From the NCBI GenBank assembly GCA_002405515.1, contig DHLZ01000293.1:1-28638 (forward strand): 28,638 nucleotides of DNA, read 5' to 3'. Within the stretch, counting starts at the first letter, position 1; each line of letters starts with the position of its first letter. Position numbers and translations under genes: made by a program. The notes beneath the pieces were generated by a model. The model had not been told where the DNA came from and searched no databases. It worked only from the letters and a program-made list of their open reading frames with translations. This document shows, piece after piece, positions 16,928-24,085 of this stretch. The stretch is from Planctomycetaceae bacterium UBA4655 (GTDB taxonomy: Bacteria; Planctomycetota; Planctomycetia; Pirellulales; UBA1268).

Positions 16928-16972
16928 CGGAGCTCGCGGAGCCGCTTGGACGCGGAACGCCGGGAGTGAGGC

Positions 16973-19354
16973 TCAGCGGGCGGAGTCGATCACGGCCCAG
17001 AACGGATGCTGGCGGTCGCCACGGGTGCGGAGATCCTCGAGCATCGTCCGCGGGTCGGGGGTGAGCGGTCCCTTGTGGAGGCGGCGGCCGTCCACGCTCA
17101 CGGTGGCCGGCCTCGTGAAGTCCACGATCTCGGGCGAAAGCCAGACGAGCACCCGCTCGGCGCCGCACCTGACCGTGACCGTGTTGGCGGAAGTGGCCTT
17201 CGCCTCGATCGAAAGCGGCCGCACGTTGGCCGCCGGCGGCCACTGCGACGGCAGCACGACCGTCCTCGCGGGAGCCCCCGCGAACTCGACCCACCAGAAG
17301 AAACGATCCCATGGCCGCATCGAAACCGTCTCGAACGACTGCGGGAAAAACGTCCTTCGCTTCCGCTTCATCCAGTCGAAGATCCGCAGGATCTCGTCGG
17401 AAAAGTTCTCGTGTCCGCGGCCCTGGTACTCGACGTAGGTGAGGTCGAAACCCTTCTGGAGATAGCGGTCGAGATCCATGGCGTTCTTCGCGAGCCGCCC
17501 GCCGTCGAGCTCCCCGCCGACCACGAGCATCGGAAGGTCGCGGGCATTGGGCCAGTAGTGGTTCACGTAGCGGCCCGCCGTCGGGACGAAGGTGACGACA
17601 CCCGCCCAGAGATCGGGATGCGCGATCGCCACGTCCCATGCGGCGTCACCTCCCGCCGAGTGGCCGGAAAGGAACACCCTGTCGGAATCGATGGAAAATC
17701 TTCGCATCGACTCCCGCAGGCCGCCAAGCACCGCCGCGTGCTCCCTCGCGGAGTACTCATAGGAAGACTGGCGGTCTCGGGTCCAGGACGGCGCGATCAC
17801 GATGTAGCCGTGTCGGGACGCCTGGCCGCGGCGGCTGCCGTCGATGGCACGGCTCCCCGCCCACCAGTCGAGTTGCATCTCGGGCGACGTGAAGGAGGCG
17901 TGGAGCGTGACGACCGCAGGGTAGCGTCGCAGCGGGTCGTACTCCGGTGGAAGCTGCACGAGGCATGTCGTGTCGTCCCGGCCATCCACCCCTGGCACGG
18001 AGATCCTGAACTGGCCCGGCGCGGTCGGCTCCGGAGGATCGACCGGCGGACGCATCGCGGACGCGAGCCTGGCGATCGTGGGCGGGTCGAAGGCCTCCTC
18101 CTCGGTGAGCTTCCGCAGGATTCCTTCGCGTTTTGGGGCATCGGAGGTGACGAGATACTCCCGCACGAGCGACCTGACCCTGGCGGCGGACAGGGCGACC
18201 TTGAGGTTGTCGCGGGCGGCGCCGGCCCCCTCGAGCCATCCGCTCACGGCGATCGCGACGGCCGACTCGGGCGGCAGCGAGCCGTCGGCCGAGAGCCTCG
18301 CGAACGGTGCCAGGCGACCGAGCGAGGCGAACGAGATTTCCCGACGCATCTCGGCGACGATCTCCGCCGCGGCGATGCGGTCGGGCCCTTCGCCGAGCCT
18401 CGCCACGGAGGCCTCGACCTCGTCGAGAAGCTCACGGCCGCGTCCGATCCGCGATCGAACGTCGTCGCGGCGCTCCCTGGCGATTTCGACCAGTTCGCCG
18501 TCGATGCCTTCGTTCGGAAAGGCCTCGAACGCTTCGAGAGCCATCCGCTCCTGCCCCGCTTCCTGACGGAGTGACAGCTCGTCGAGAATTCGCTGTGCCG
18601 ACTTCGTCGCCACCAGCCGCCGCTGCGCCGCGAGGCTCTCCAGCTGCGGGAAATCGGCGACGATCGCGGAAAGCTCCTTCGAGGCCTCCTCGAATCGCTC
18701 GGCCTGGATCAGGAATCGGACGATCCGCAGCCGCTGGTCGGGGTCGGTGCGGTCGATCTGCCTGCCGAGGATCGGGAGGAGCTGGTCGAATGGAACCGAC
18801 GAGGTCGCCACCCGCATGTCGAGCAGCACCGGCTTCTCCGTGACGACCCCCTGCATCCGCGTCCATCGGGGCGTCACGCTCGTGATGCCCTGCACGATGT
18901 CGACCCGCCCGGAATCGGTCGCGACGGCGATGATCCGCCGTCCGAATTCGTCGAACCGCCCCGTCTCGAGCACGCCCCCCAGGGAGTTCACCCGACGCCC
19001 GTTCTCCGGGATCCGCTGATCGATCGTGAACACCTCCTGTCCGCTGCCGAACGCCGCCGGCTCCGCCGATCGCACCAGACGCCGCGACACGAAGACCCGC
19101 GTCAGCTCGTCGTCGCACATGAGCACCGACGTGCCTCCGGCGTCCGAACGGCCGCTCGCGCCCTCGGGCGGAGGCGTCACGCCGGAGAGCATCACGAATC
19201 GGCCCTCCAGAACCCGCCCGTCGGCCATTTCGACCCGGTCGGCCACCGCCAGGGCGGGCAACGCGGCCCAGATCGCCGCCGCCGCGAGCACGCTTTTCCG
19301 GCCGCGAGTCCGAGGCCCGTCGGGTCCGCCAATCGATGCCATCCTCAGCTGCAC
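16973..19354 (-). CDS. Secreted alpha/beta-hydrolase (serine esterase/peptidase-like)
   Basis: About 793 aa. GTG 19354 is chosen because AGGAGG lies 8 nt upstream; an in-frame ATG at 19342 has no good site. An export signal (SVLAAAAIWAALPALAVA) precedes a short module (DRVEMADGRVLEGRF) and a helical region of about 300 residues. The hydrolase domain follows: the nucleophile elbow GHSAGG (Ser566), an acid candidate in GGELDGG (Asp617) and a histidine in GRGHENF (His648), in the order of alpha/beta-hydrolase triads. Upstream PAVVTLHASF resembles the oxyanion region of polyhydroxybutyrate depolymerase or feruloyl esterase-like proteins. The substrate is unknown. It diverges from the two small genes at 19436. 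Confidence 0.85.
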   Translation of the reverse strand: MQLRMASIGGPDGPRTRGRKSVLAAAAIWAALPALAVADRVEMADGRVLEGRFVMLSGVTPPPEGASGRSDAGGTSVLMCDDELTRVFVSRRLVRSAEPAAFGSGQEVFTIDQRIPENGRRVNSLGGVLETGRFDEFGRRIIAVATDSGRVDIVQGITSVTPRWTRMQGVVTEKPVLLDMRVATSSVPFDQLLPILGRQIDRTDPDQRLRIVRFLIQAERFEEASKELSAIVADFPQLESLAAQRRLVATKSAQRILDELSLRQEAGQERMALEAFEAFPNEGIDGELVEIARERRDDVRSRIGRGRELLDEVEASVARLGEGPDRIAAAEIVAEMRREISFASLGRLAPFARLSADGSLPPESAVAIAVSGWLEGAGAARDNLKVALSAARVRSLVREYLVTSDAPKREGILRKLTEEEAFDPPTIARLASAMRPPVDPPEPTAPGQFRISVPGVDGRDDTTCLVQLPPEYDPLRRYPAVVTLHASFTSPEMQLDWWAGSRAIDGSRRGQASRHGYIVIAPSWTRDRQSSYEYSAREHAAVLGGLRESMRRFSIDSDRVFLSGHSAGGDAAWDVAIAHPDLWAGVVTFVPTAGRYVNHYWPNARDLPMLVVGGELDGGRLAKNAMDLDRYLQKGFDLTYVEYQGRGHENFSDEILRIFDWMKRKRRTFFPQSFETVSMRPWDRFFWWVEFAGAPARTVVLPSQWPPAANVRPLSIEAKATSANTVTVRCGAERVLVWLSPEIVDFTRPATVSVDGRRLHKGPLTPDPRTMLEDLRTRGDRQHPFWAVIDSAR

Positions 19355-19435
19355 CGGCCGTGCCTCCTTGCCGCCGTGTCGGCGGGACTGTCGGGAGCGT
19401 ATTCTATCCTCAAATCGTTTCGGAGTTTGAAGCCG

Positions 19436-19711
19436 ATGCACGACCTTCGCGGTGTTCTCTGGGCTGCCCTCGTGGCGACGGTCAGCCTGCCGATCGTGAT
19501 CGGCGTCGTGCTCGGGCTTGGGCTCCTGCTCGAGGCCCTCGGCGACGAGGTCGGGTGGCATTGGTGCCGAAGACTCGCCTTGGTGGCCGGTGTGGGATGG
19601 ACGGTCGCCGTCATCGGCACGACCGTCTGTTCGGCCGTCATGTCGCTCGCGGCGGCGAACCGCGGCATCGCCGACCGCCAGCCGGGCGACGACAGCCGGC
19701 CGGCGGGGTGA
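19436..19711 (+). CDS. Small two-helix membrane protein
   Basis: A 91-aa protein with two hydrophobic segments (VLWAALVATVSLPIVIGVVL and LALVAGVGWTVAVIGTTV) separated by a short polar loop containing EALGDEVGWHWCRR. No family was recognised. ATG 19436 is preferred over the GTG at 19376 because it has GGAG 10 nt upstream and begins next to the first helix. The stop is 4 bp before the zinc-ribbon gene, so the two probably form an operon driven from the short divergent region; tattct near 19400 is a possible -10 element. Confidence 0.7.
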   Translation: MHDLRGVLWAALVATVSLPIVIGVVLGLGLLLEALGDEVGWHWCRRLALVAGVGWTVAVIGTTVCSAVMSLAAANRGIADRQPGDDSRPAG

Positions 19712-19715
19712 ACCG

Positions 19716-20177
19716 ATGCCGGTGAAGTTTCGCTGCACGGCCTGCACCGCCCGCCTCCACGTTCCGACCCGTTGGGCGGGCACGACCATCGAGTGCCCCA
19801 AGTGCATGACACGGGTCGTGGTGCCGGTCGCGGCAAACGGCTCGGACCCGGTGCGGTTCGAGGATCGAAGCATCGAAAAACGGATCCAAGCCTTCGAGGC
19901 GGCCACGCTCGCCGCGGCCAACGCCGCGGTTCCCGCGGGCCCACGGTCGGCCACCGACGACCCGCCGAGCTCGGCGGGGGCGGCGGGCCGCGAGCATCTC
20001 GGCCGAGCGATGATCGCCGTGCCGCGGCGATGGATGACCTTGCTGGCTGCCGCCGTGGTGGTCGCGATCGCAGCCGCAGCAGCGGCGGGATTCTGGGTGG
20101 GATGGCTCGCATCGCAGGCTTCCGCGAGGCAGGCCCCCGCCATCATTCACGGTCGAGACGGAAGCGGTCGGCGATAA
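19716..20177 (+). CDS. Zinc-ribbon membrane protein
   Basis: A 153-aa protein. Residues 5-34 form a zinc ribbon with Cys7-x-x-Cys10 and Cys27-x-x-Cys30 (FRCTACTARLHVPTRWAG then ECPKC), like the short ribbons that planctomycete membrane and sigma-associated proteins carry. A polar Ala-rich linker leads to one transmembrane helix (LLAAAVVVAIAAAAAAGFWVGWL, about 108-130), so the ribbon is probably cytoplasmic. It has no enzymatic domain and may act in protein interaction. It begins 4 bp after the small membrane protein. The last codons and the TAA stop lie inside the left arm of a 17-bp inverted repeat. Confidence 0.8.
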   Translation: MPVKFRCTACTARLHVPTRWAGTTIECPKCMTRVVVPVAANGSDPVRFEDRSIEKRIQAFEAATLAAANAAVPAGPRSATDDPPSSAGAAGREHLGRAMIAVPRRWMTLLAAAVVVAIAAAAAAGFWVGWLASQASARQAPAIIHGRDGSGRR

Positions 20178-20386
20178 GTTTTCCACCGCAATGCCGTGGC
20201 GCCCGGGATGCGGAGAGCTCGTCGAAAAAAGACGGGGGTGCCTGGATCCCGGGGCATGTGATCCGAAAGTCTCCTTTCGGCTGTACACGCTGCCGAAATC
20301 GTCACACGGCCCCCAACGAGCCTCGTTAAGAGCTCACCGGCATGGTTGGACGGCAGCACGAACATGGCAGAAAACTTATCGCCGAC
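20167..20386. repeat. 220-bp segment bounded by 17-bp perfect inverted repeats
   Basis: gtcggcgataagttttc at 20167-20183 is the exact reverse complement of 20370-20386. The interior holds a 7-bp hairpin (ccgaaag/ctttcgg, 20263-20280), a short aacga/tcgtt hairpin near 20313, an A run and no convincing reading frame. The left arm overlaps the stop of the zinc-ribbon gene. The layout suggests a MITE-like repeat, but no target-site duplication was found at the ends; a long-range RNA stem between two convergent genes is the alternative. Confidence 0.6.
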
Positions 20387-20458
20387 ACCTCCCGTTCGAC
20401 CTTCCTCGGATCCGCCAGCCTCGTTCGGACCGCCCTCGACCCACTCCTCGGTATCGAC

Positions 20459-21682
20459 TCACTCATCCATGTCGGCGGCGTGAGGCTCCAGCATCTTCGT
20501 ATTTCTCTCGACTGCAAGCACAACCGTCTGGCGGGCCGCGCCGTCGGGAGTGTTTGCCACGATCGGGATCACCTGCCGCTTGTTCGGCATTTCGACCCTC
20601 ACGCGGAAGGTGCCGTCCGCACCGAGCTTCACCGGCTCCCCCTGGAGCGTGACGTACGATCCCGGCTTCGTCGCCCCGTAGACGATCATTTCGGCATCGA
20701 CGTCGAGCTCGAGTTCCGGCTTCGGCAAACCCTGATTCCCGTCGCCGGTTCCTCGCGATGCGGGCGGACCCATCGGCCGGTTGAGCCGCTCCTCGAACAG
20801 TTCTTGGAGCTCGGTGCTGTTGTTTTCCGGGGAAAAACCGCCGCTCATGGCGTAGATCCTGTCGCAGTCGCCGGCGATGTCCCCCCAATGACTGTCGAGG
20901 GTATCCCCTTGGCCTCCACCCGGCAGCGAGACTGCGTTGCTTCGGGCGAGCGAGTGAAACCGCCCCGACGGCGCACGGTAGCCGATGTCGACGCGGCATG
21001 TCAGGGGAGGAGTCCGCACGTCGATGAACCAATTCTTGACGCCGCCGTGCACTTCGATCTCCCGCACGACACGCTCCGACGGCGAGGCCTGGGCTCCGCT
21101 CTCGATCTGCAGCAGCCGGAGCACCGGCTTCGCGCCGTGCCATTCCTGGCCGAGCGCGGCCTCGGCACGCTTGATGCTGCGTGGAGTGACCTCCCAGAAC
21201 GCGTGGAGCCAATGGGGACCGCGGACCATCACCACCAGCCGGTCGCGCAGGGCTTTCGACGACTTGCCTCTCTCGGGAGGAGTGGCGAGGCTCTTGATCC
21301 GGGCAAGCCGATTGCGAGCCTCCTCGAGCCGTCGCACGACATCCGGATCACGCGGAGCTTCGTCGCGGGATTCCTCCGAAACCTTCGAACGTGCGGCGGC
21401 CTTCACGGCGGCGCTTGTCGCGATCGCCACACTGAGCGGAGGGGCCGCACCCCGCTGGCCTGCCGTGGATACCCGCTGCTGGGTGGTCATGGCCGCCTTC
21501 ACGGCCGCGGGCCTTGCGGGTCTCAGGGTTGCCGCCGGGGCGCTTCGACGAGCCTTCGCCTTCCGCACGAGCGCGCGGATGAGCTGATCCTTCCGCATTG
21601 AATGCCACCCCGCGACGCCATACTGGCGGGCCATCCTGGCCAGGTCACGGACGGGTTTTTCCTTCAGGCTCGCGGTCGTCAT
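20459..21682 (-). CDS. Rho_N/SAP-like and DUF4912 domain protein
   Basis: A 407-aa protein. Residues 4-42 (LKEKPVRDLARMARQYGVAG then KDQLIRALVRKAK) form a small helical Rho_N/SAP-like motif that commonly binds nucleic acid. An Ala/Arg-rich linker leads to the DUF4912 domain (about 147-330), recognised by RLVVMVRGPHWLHAFWEV and the later strands WFIDVRTPPLTCRVDIGYR and FHSLARSNAV. The C-terminal part (ELDVDAEMIVYGATKPGSYV, TLQGEPVKLGADGTFRVRV) resembles an added beta-sandwich. Function is unknown. ATG 21682 has GGAGG 11 nt upstream; an in-frame ATG at 21736 is less likely. The upstream neighbour on this strand ends in a terminator, so this gene has its own promoter. Confidence 0.82.
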   Translation of the reverse strand: MTTASLKEKPVRDLARMARQYGVAGWHSMRKDQLIRALVRKAKARRSAPAATLRPARPAAVKAAMTTQQRVSTAGQRGAAPPLSVAIATSAAVKAAARSKVSEESRDEAPRDPDVVRRLEEARNRLARIKSLATPPERGKSSKALRDRLVVMVRGPHWLHAFWEVTPRSIKRAEAALGQEWHGAKPVLRLLQIESGAQASPSERVVREIEVHGGVKNWFIDVRTPPLTCRVDIGYRAPSGRFHSLARSNAVSLPGGGQGDTLDSHWGDIAGDCDRIYAMSGGFSPENNSTELQELFEERLNRPMGPPASRGTGDGNQGLPKPELELDVDAEMIVYGATKPGSYVTLQGEPVKLGADGTFRVRVEMPNKRQVIPIVANTPDGAARQTVVLAVERNTKMLEPHAADMDE

Positions 21683-21776
21683 GGCGGTCCATTCCTCCAC
21701 GGTAACGTCGTTCCGAGCGGGCAGCGGCCTGCCCACTACCTAAACAAGCGTACCGAGGACGGCCCAGAACGCAACG

Positions 21777-21803
21777 AAAACACCCCCCTAAGGAGGTGTT
21801 TTT
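21777..21803 (-). terminator. Rho-independent terminator of the TPR/alpha-CTD gene
   Basis: aaaacacc at 21777-21784 pairs with ggtgtttt at 21795-21802 around a C/G-rich inner part and a small loop. Both strands end in T runs, so it can act in either direction. It lies just after the stop of the gene at 21818-23125 and before DUF4912. Confidence 0.85.
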
Positions 21804-21817
21804 GGGGGCCTGCCAGG

Positions 21818-23125
21818 CTACTCCCCGCGGAGTTTCAGGCCCCGCTCCGAGAGCTTTTCACGGACCTCATTGAGGCTTGTAACCCCGAAATTCTTGCATT
21901 CCATGAGGTCTTCGGCCGTTCGCCGCACCAGTTCCCCGATCGTCGCGATGCCCAGTTTGGTCGTGCACTTCCGGGCCCGGACGGACAGGTTGAGTTCCTC
22001 GAGCGGCAGGGCGTAGATTTCCTGCTCGTCGGCGGTCGGCTCGTGCTCCTCGGCAACCGGCACCGCCTCTTCCTCGGCGGCAGCCGGGGCGAACTGGCCG
22101 AGCGACAGCCCCCTGGACGCCAGCATCTCCTTGATCTCGACGAGGCTCGTCTCGCCGAAATTCTTGCTTTCCAGAATCTCCCGCTCGCTCGTGCGGGTCA
22201 GGTCGCCGAGCGTGTAAATCCCCATCTTCTGCAGGCAGTTGCGGCTGCGGACCGAGAGTTCGAAGTCGCTCACCGGCAGGCTCAGGATCTGCTCCAGCCG
22301 ATCCCGCTGCCGCTGCTGCTGTTCGCTCACCTGCAGGTCGCCCGACGCCGAAGAATCCTTCAGGAACAGCCTCGCCCGGGGATGGTCGGGAAAGGCTTCG
22401 AGCACCCGCTCGTAGCACTTTTGCGCCTTGTCGAACTGGTCGCGATCTTCATAGATCAGCCCGAGGTTCACGAGCGCCCCAACCCGCGGCGGATACCGCT
22501 CGAGCGACTTCTCGTAGCACTTCATCGCCTCGTCGTCGTTCCCGGCCCGATCGTTCGCCACACCGAGCGCGAAGAGCGCTCCGGGGTGCCCAGGATCGAC
22601 GGCCACCGCCTTCTCGAAGGCCGCCACGTCCCCTTCGAGTTCGCCCTTGAGGTACCAGTAATCGCCGCTCGTTGCCGTCTCGGCCGTCGGCATCGCCTTC
22701 AGTGCAGCGACCGCGTCGGCGGTCTGTCCGGCCAGCCGCTGACAGTCGATCGCCGCCAGGTGGCATTCAAGCTTCGGATACCCGGCCTTTTCAGCGGCGC
22801 GAAAAGCGTCGCGAGCCTGGTCGAAGCTGCCGAGGGACTTGAGGGACAGACCCAGGTAAAACTGTGCCATCCCGCCGCCATCGGCCGCCTTGAGCGTCTC
22901 CGCGGCCTGCTTGTGCCGGCCGAGAAGGTACTGGCACACACCCAGACGGGCTGAAGCCGCCGGGCTCCGCTCGCCCCCTTCTTCACACTCCCGCACAGCC
23001 ATCCGCAGGTCGCGAAACGCCCCGGGCTCCGAGCCGAGCGATTCGATGAGTGCCCGCGCTTCCCCGGGCCCGAACGGGCCGGTGCCGAGAGCGAGGTCGC
23101 GAACGTCGAGGCTGGTGGCGGGCAT
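21818..23125 (-). CDS. TPR protein with two RNA polymerase alpha C-terminal-like domains
   Basis: A 435-aa protein. The N-terminal two thirds are TPR-like helices (ASARLGVCQYLLGRHKQAAE, QFYLGLSLKSLGSFDQARDA, GALFALGVANDRAGNDDEAM, ALVNLGLIYEDRDQFDKAQK). Two alpha-CTD-like domains follow, near 275-340 and 368-433. The first (LSVRSRNCLQKMGIYTLGDL, then SKNFGETSLVEIKEMLASRG) closely resembles the E. coli alpha-CTD and keeps Arg293, Asn296 and Cys297, equivalent to the DNA-contact residues 265, 268 and 269. The second keeps Arg383 and Cys387 but has Lys386 for the asparagine. Both lack the Lys297/Lys298 pair. ATG 23125 has AAGGAA 7 nt upstream. The architecture recurs in planctomycetes; its role is unknown but suggests UP-element DNA or transcription-factor contacts. 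Confidence 0.93.
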   Translation of the reverse strand: MPATSLDVRDLALGTGPFGPGEARALIESLGSEPGAFRDLRMAVRECEEGGERSPAASARLGVCQYLLGRHKQAAETLKAADGGGMAQFYLGLSLKSLGSFDQARDAFRAAEKAGYPKLECHLAAIDCQRLAGQTADAVAALKAMPTAETATSGDYWYLKGELEGDVAAFEKAVAVDPGHPGALFALGVANDRAGNDDEAMKCYEKSLERYPPRVGALVNLGLIYEDRDQFDKAQKCYERVLEAFPDHPRARLFLKDSSASGDLQVSEQQQRQRDRLEQILSLPVSDFELSVRSRNCLQKMGIYTLGDLTRTSEREILESKNFGETSLVEIKEMLASRGLSLGQFAPAAAEEEAVPVAEEHEPTADEQEIYALPLEELNLSVRARKCTTKLGIATIGELVRRTAEDLMECKNFGVTSLNEVREKLSERGLKLRGE

Positions 23126-23138
23126 TCAAAGGTTCCTT

Positions 23139-23168
23139 GTTGGTTGGGTCGGTGTTGGTTGGGTCGGT
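23139..23168. repeat. 15-bp perfect tandem duplication
   Basis: Two identical copies of gttggttgggtcggt lie between the start of the TPR/alpha-CTD gene and the 3' end of tRNA-Thr, within the leader of that gene. Confidence 0.92.
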
Positions 23169-23175
23169 GAACGGA

Positions 23176-23249
23176 AGCCAGCGGCGGGAGTCGAACCCGC
23201 AACCCCCGCATTACGAATGCGGTGCTCTGCCAATTGAAGCTACGCTGGC
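23176..23249 (-). tRNA. tRNA-Thr (anticodon CGU)
   Basis: The minus strand folds as a full cloverleaf: acceptor GCCAGCG/CGCTGGC, D arm GCTT/GAGC with loop CAATTGGCA, anticodon stem CCGCA/TGCGG with loop TTCGTAA, five-base variable region, and T arm GCGGG/CCCGC with TTCGACT. The anticodon CGT reads ACG (Thr). The discriminator base is T and CCA is not encoded. It is transcribed in the same direction as the TPR/alpha-CTD gene, which begins 50 bp beyond its 3' end. Confidence 0.97.
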
Positions 23250-23618
23250 ACGTCGGGCCACGACGGCGCCGTCGGAAACCCCTAAAAATAGGCTCGAAAA
23301 GCCCGGCCCGTCAAGGGACGGCATTCCGCCGCTCAAAACCCGTGAACCAACGGTTAGCTGGGTTTCGGCAACGGCCGCGCAGGTCGGGTGTGCCCCTGCC
23401 ACGTCTCCGGACGTTCCCTCCGACCCTCCGGGCCTCCGGTCACTGCATGCCGCGGCGGTCCGGCAGTTGACATTTTCCGCAGGCAACTCAGCCCGATGAC
23501 TGTCCACGGAAGCCCGAGCCGCGAGCCGAGAGGGAGTTTGACGATGGGGAGAAAGACGACATCGGAAGCCGACATCGAGTCACTCAAAAACGCTCACGAT
23601 CGAAGCCGTTTTCCCAAA

Positions 23619-23666
23619 ACCCCCGGTTCTCTGCACCCCCGGTTCTCTGCACCCCCGGTTCTCTGC
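23619..23666. repeat. 16-bp perfect tandem repeat, three copies
   Basis: Three identical copies of acccccggttctctgc in the tRNA-Thr/kdsA gap. Confidence 0.95.
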
Positions 23667-23760
23667 GCAACCCCGCCGCCCCTCTCGGCTCGCGCCTCGG
23701 ACTTCCGTATGCACGGGTGTCAGTCAATTAAATTATTTGAAAGTTCATGGGAAAAACAAA

Positions 23761-23858
23761 AAAGTGGGGCCTCAGACCCGGCAGGAGCATCCTGCCTCGA
23801 GGCTGCAGGTCAGGGGCAGGGCGACTGCAGTCTCAAAAAAAATCGGAGGCCCCACTTT
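23761..23858. repeat. 98-bp folded inverted-repeat element (three-way junction)
   Basis: The outer arms aaagtggggcctc (23761-23773) and gaggccccacttt (23846-23858) are perfect 13-bp complements. They enclose two further hairpins: ggcagga/tcctgcc (23780-23796, 3-nt loop) and gaggctgcag/ctgcagtctc (23799-23834, one G-T pair, 16-nt loop), followed by eight A residues. tttgaaagtt is present as a direct repeat at 23736-23745 and 23856-23865. It could be a REP/MITE-type repeat or a structured RNA. Confidence 0.72.
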
Positions 23859-24085
23859 GAAAGTTGGGGTGTTTCTCCGGAACTGCATCTGGCGTGCCAA
23901 ATGCCGCGAGTCGCGCACGTACGAAAAAAATGGCCTGCCGTCCCCGCATGGCAGCCTCGGGCTGTACGATTCTGCGTCGGGCCGCGTCGCAAAATGCCGC
24001 GCCCGATCGGATGACGGTGGCCCCCGACGCCGTCGAGCGTTCGCTTCCTCCCTGGAGACGTCCCGTGACCCCGAGGCTGCCGGCG

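Larger units (their letters stand above)
23250..24085. other. 836-bp intergenic region without a convincing gene
   Basis: It holds the tRNA-Thr promoter on one side and the kdsA leader on the other. A frame from 23544 (start after AGGGAG) to 24014 exists, but it runs through the 16-bp repeats and the folded element below and shows no domain, so it is not called. An AT-rich patch (23722-23760) stands out against the high-GC surroundings. TGTACGAT at 23963-23970 is a possible -10 element for kdsA; no -35 match was found. Confidence 0.6.

Noticed and set aside
23467..23472. TTGACA as a -35 element
   Set aside because: No -10-like hexamer at 16-18 bp downstream.
23544..24014. Possible small gene upstream of kdsA
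   Set aside because: Has a fair Shine-Dalgarno sequence but runs through tandem repeats and the folded element; composition and lack of domains argue against it.
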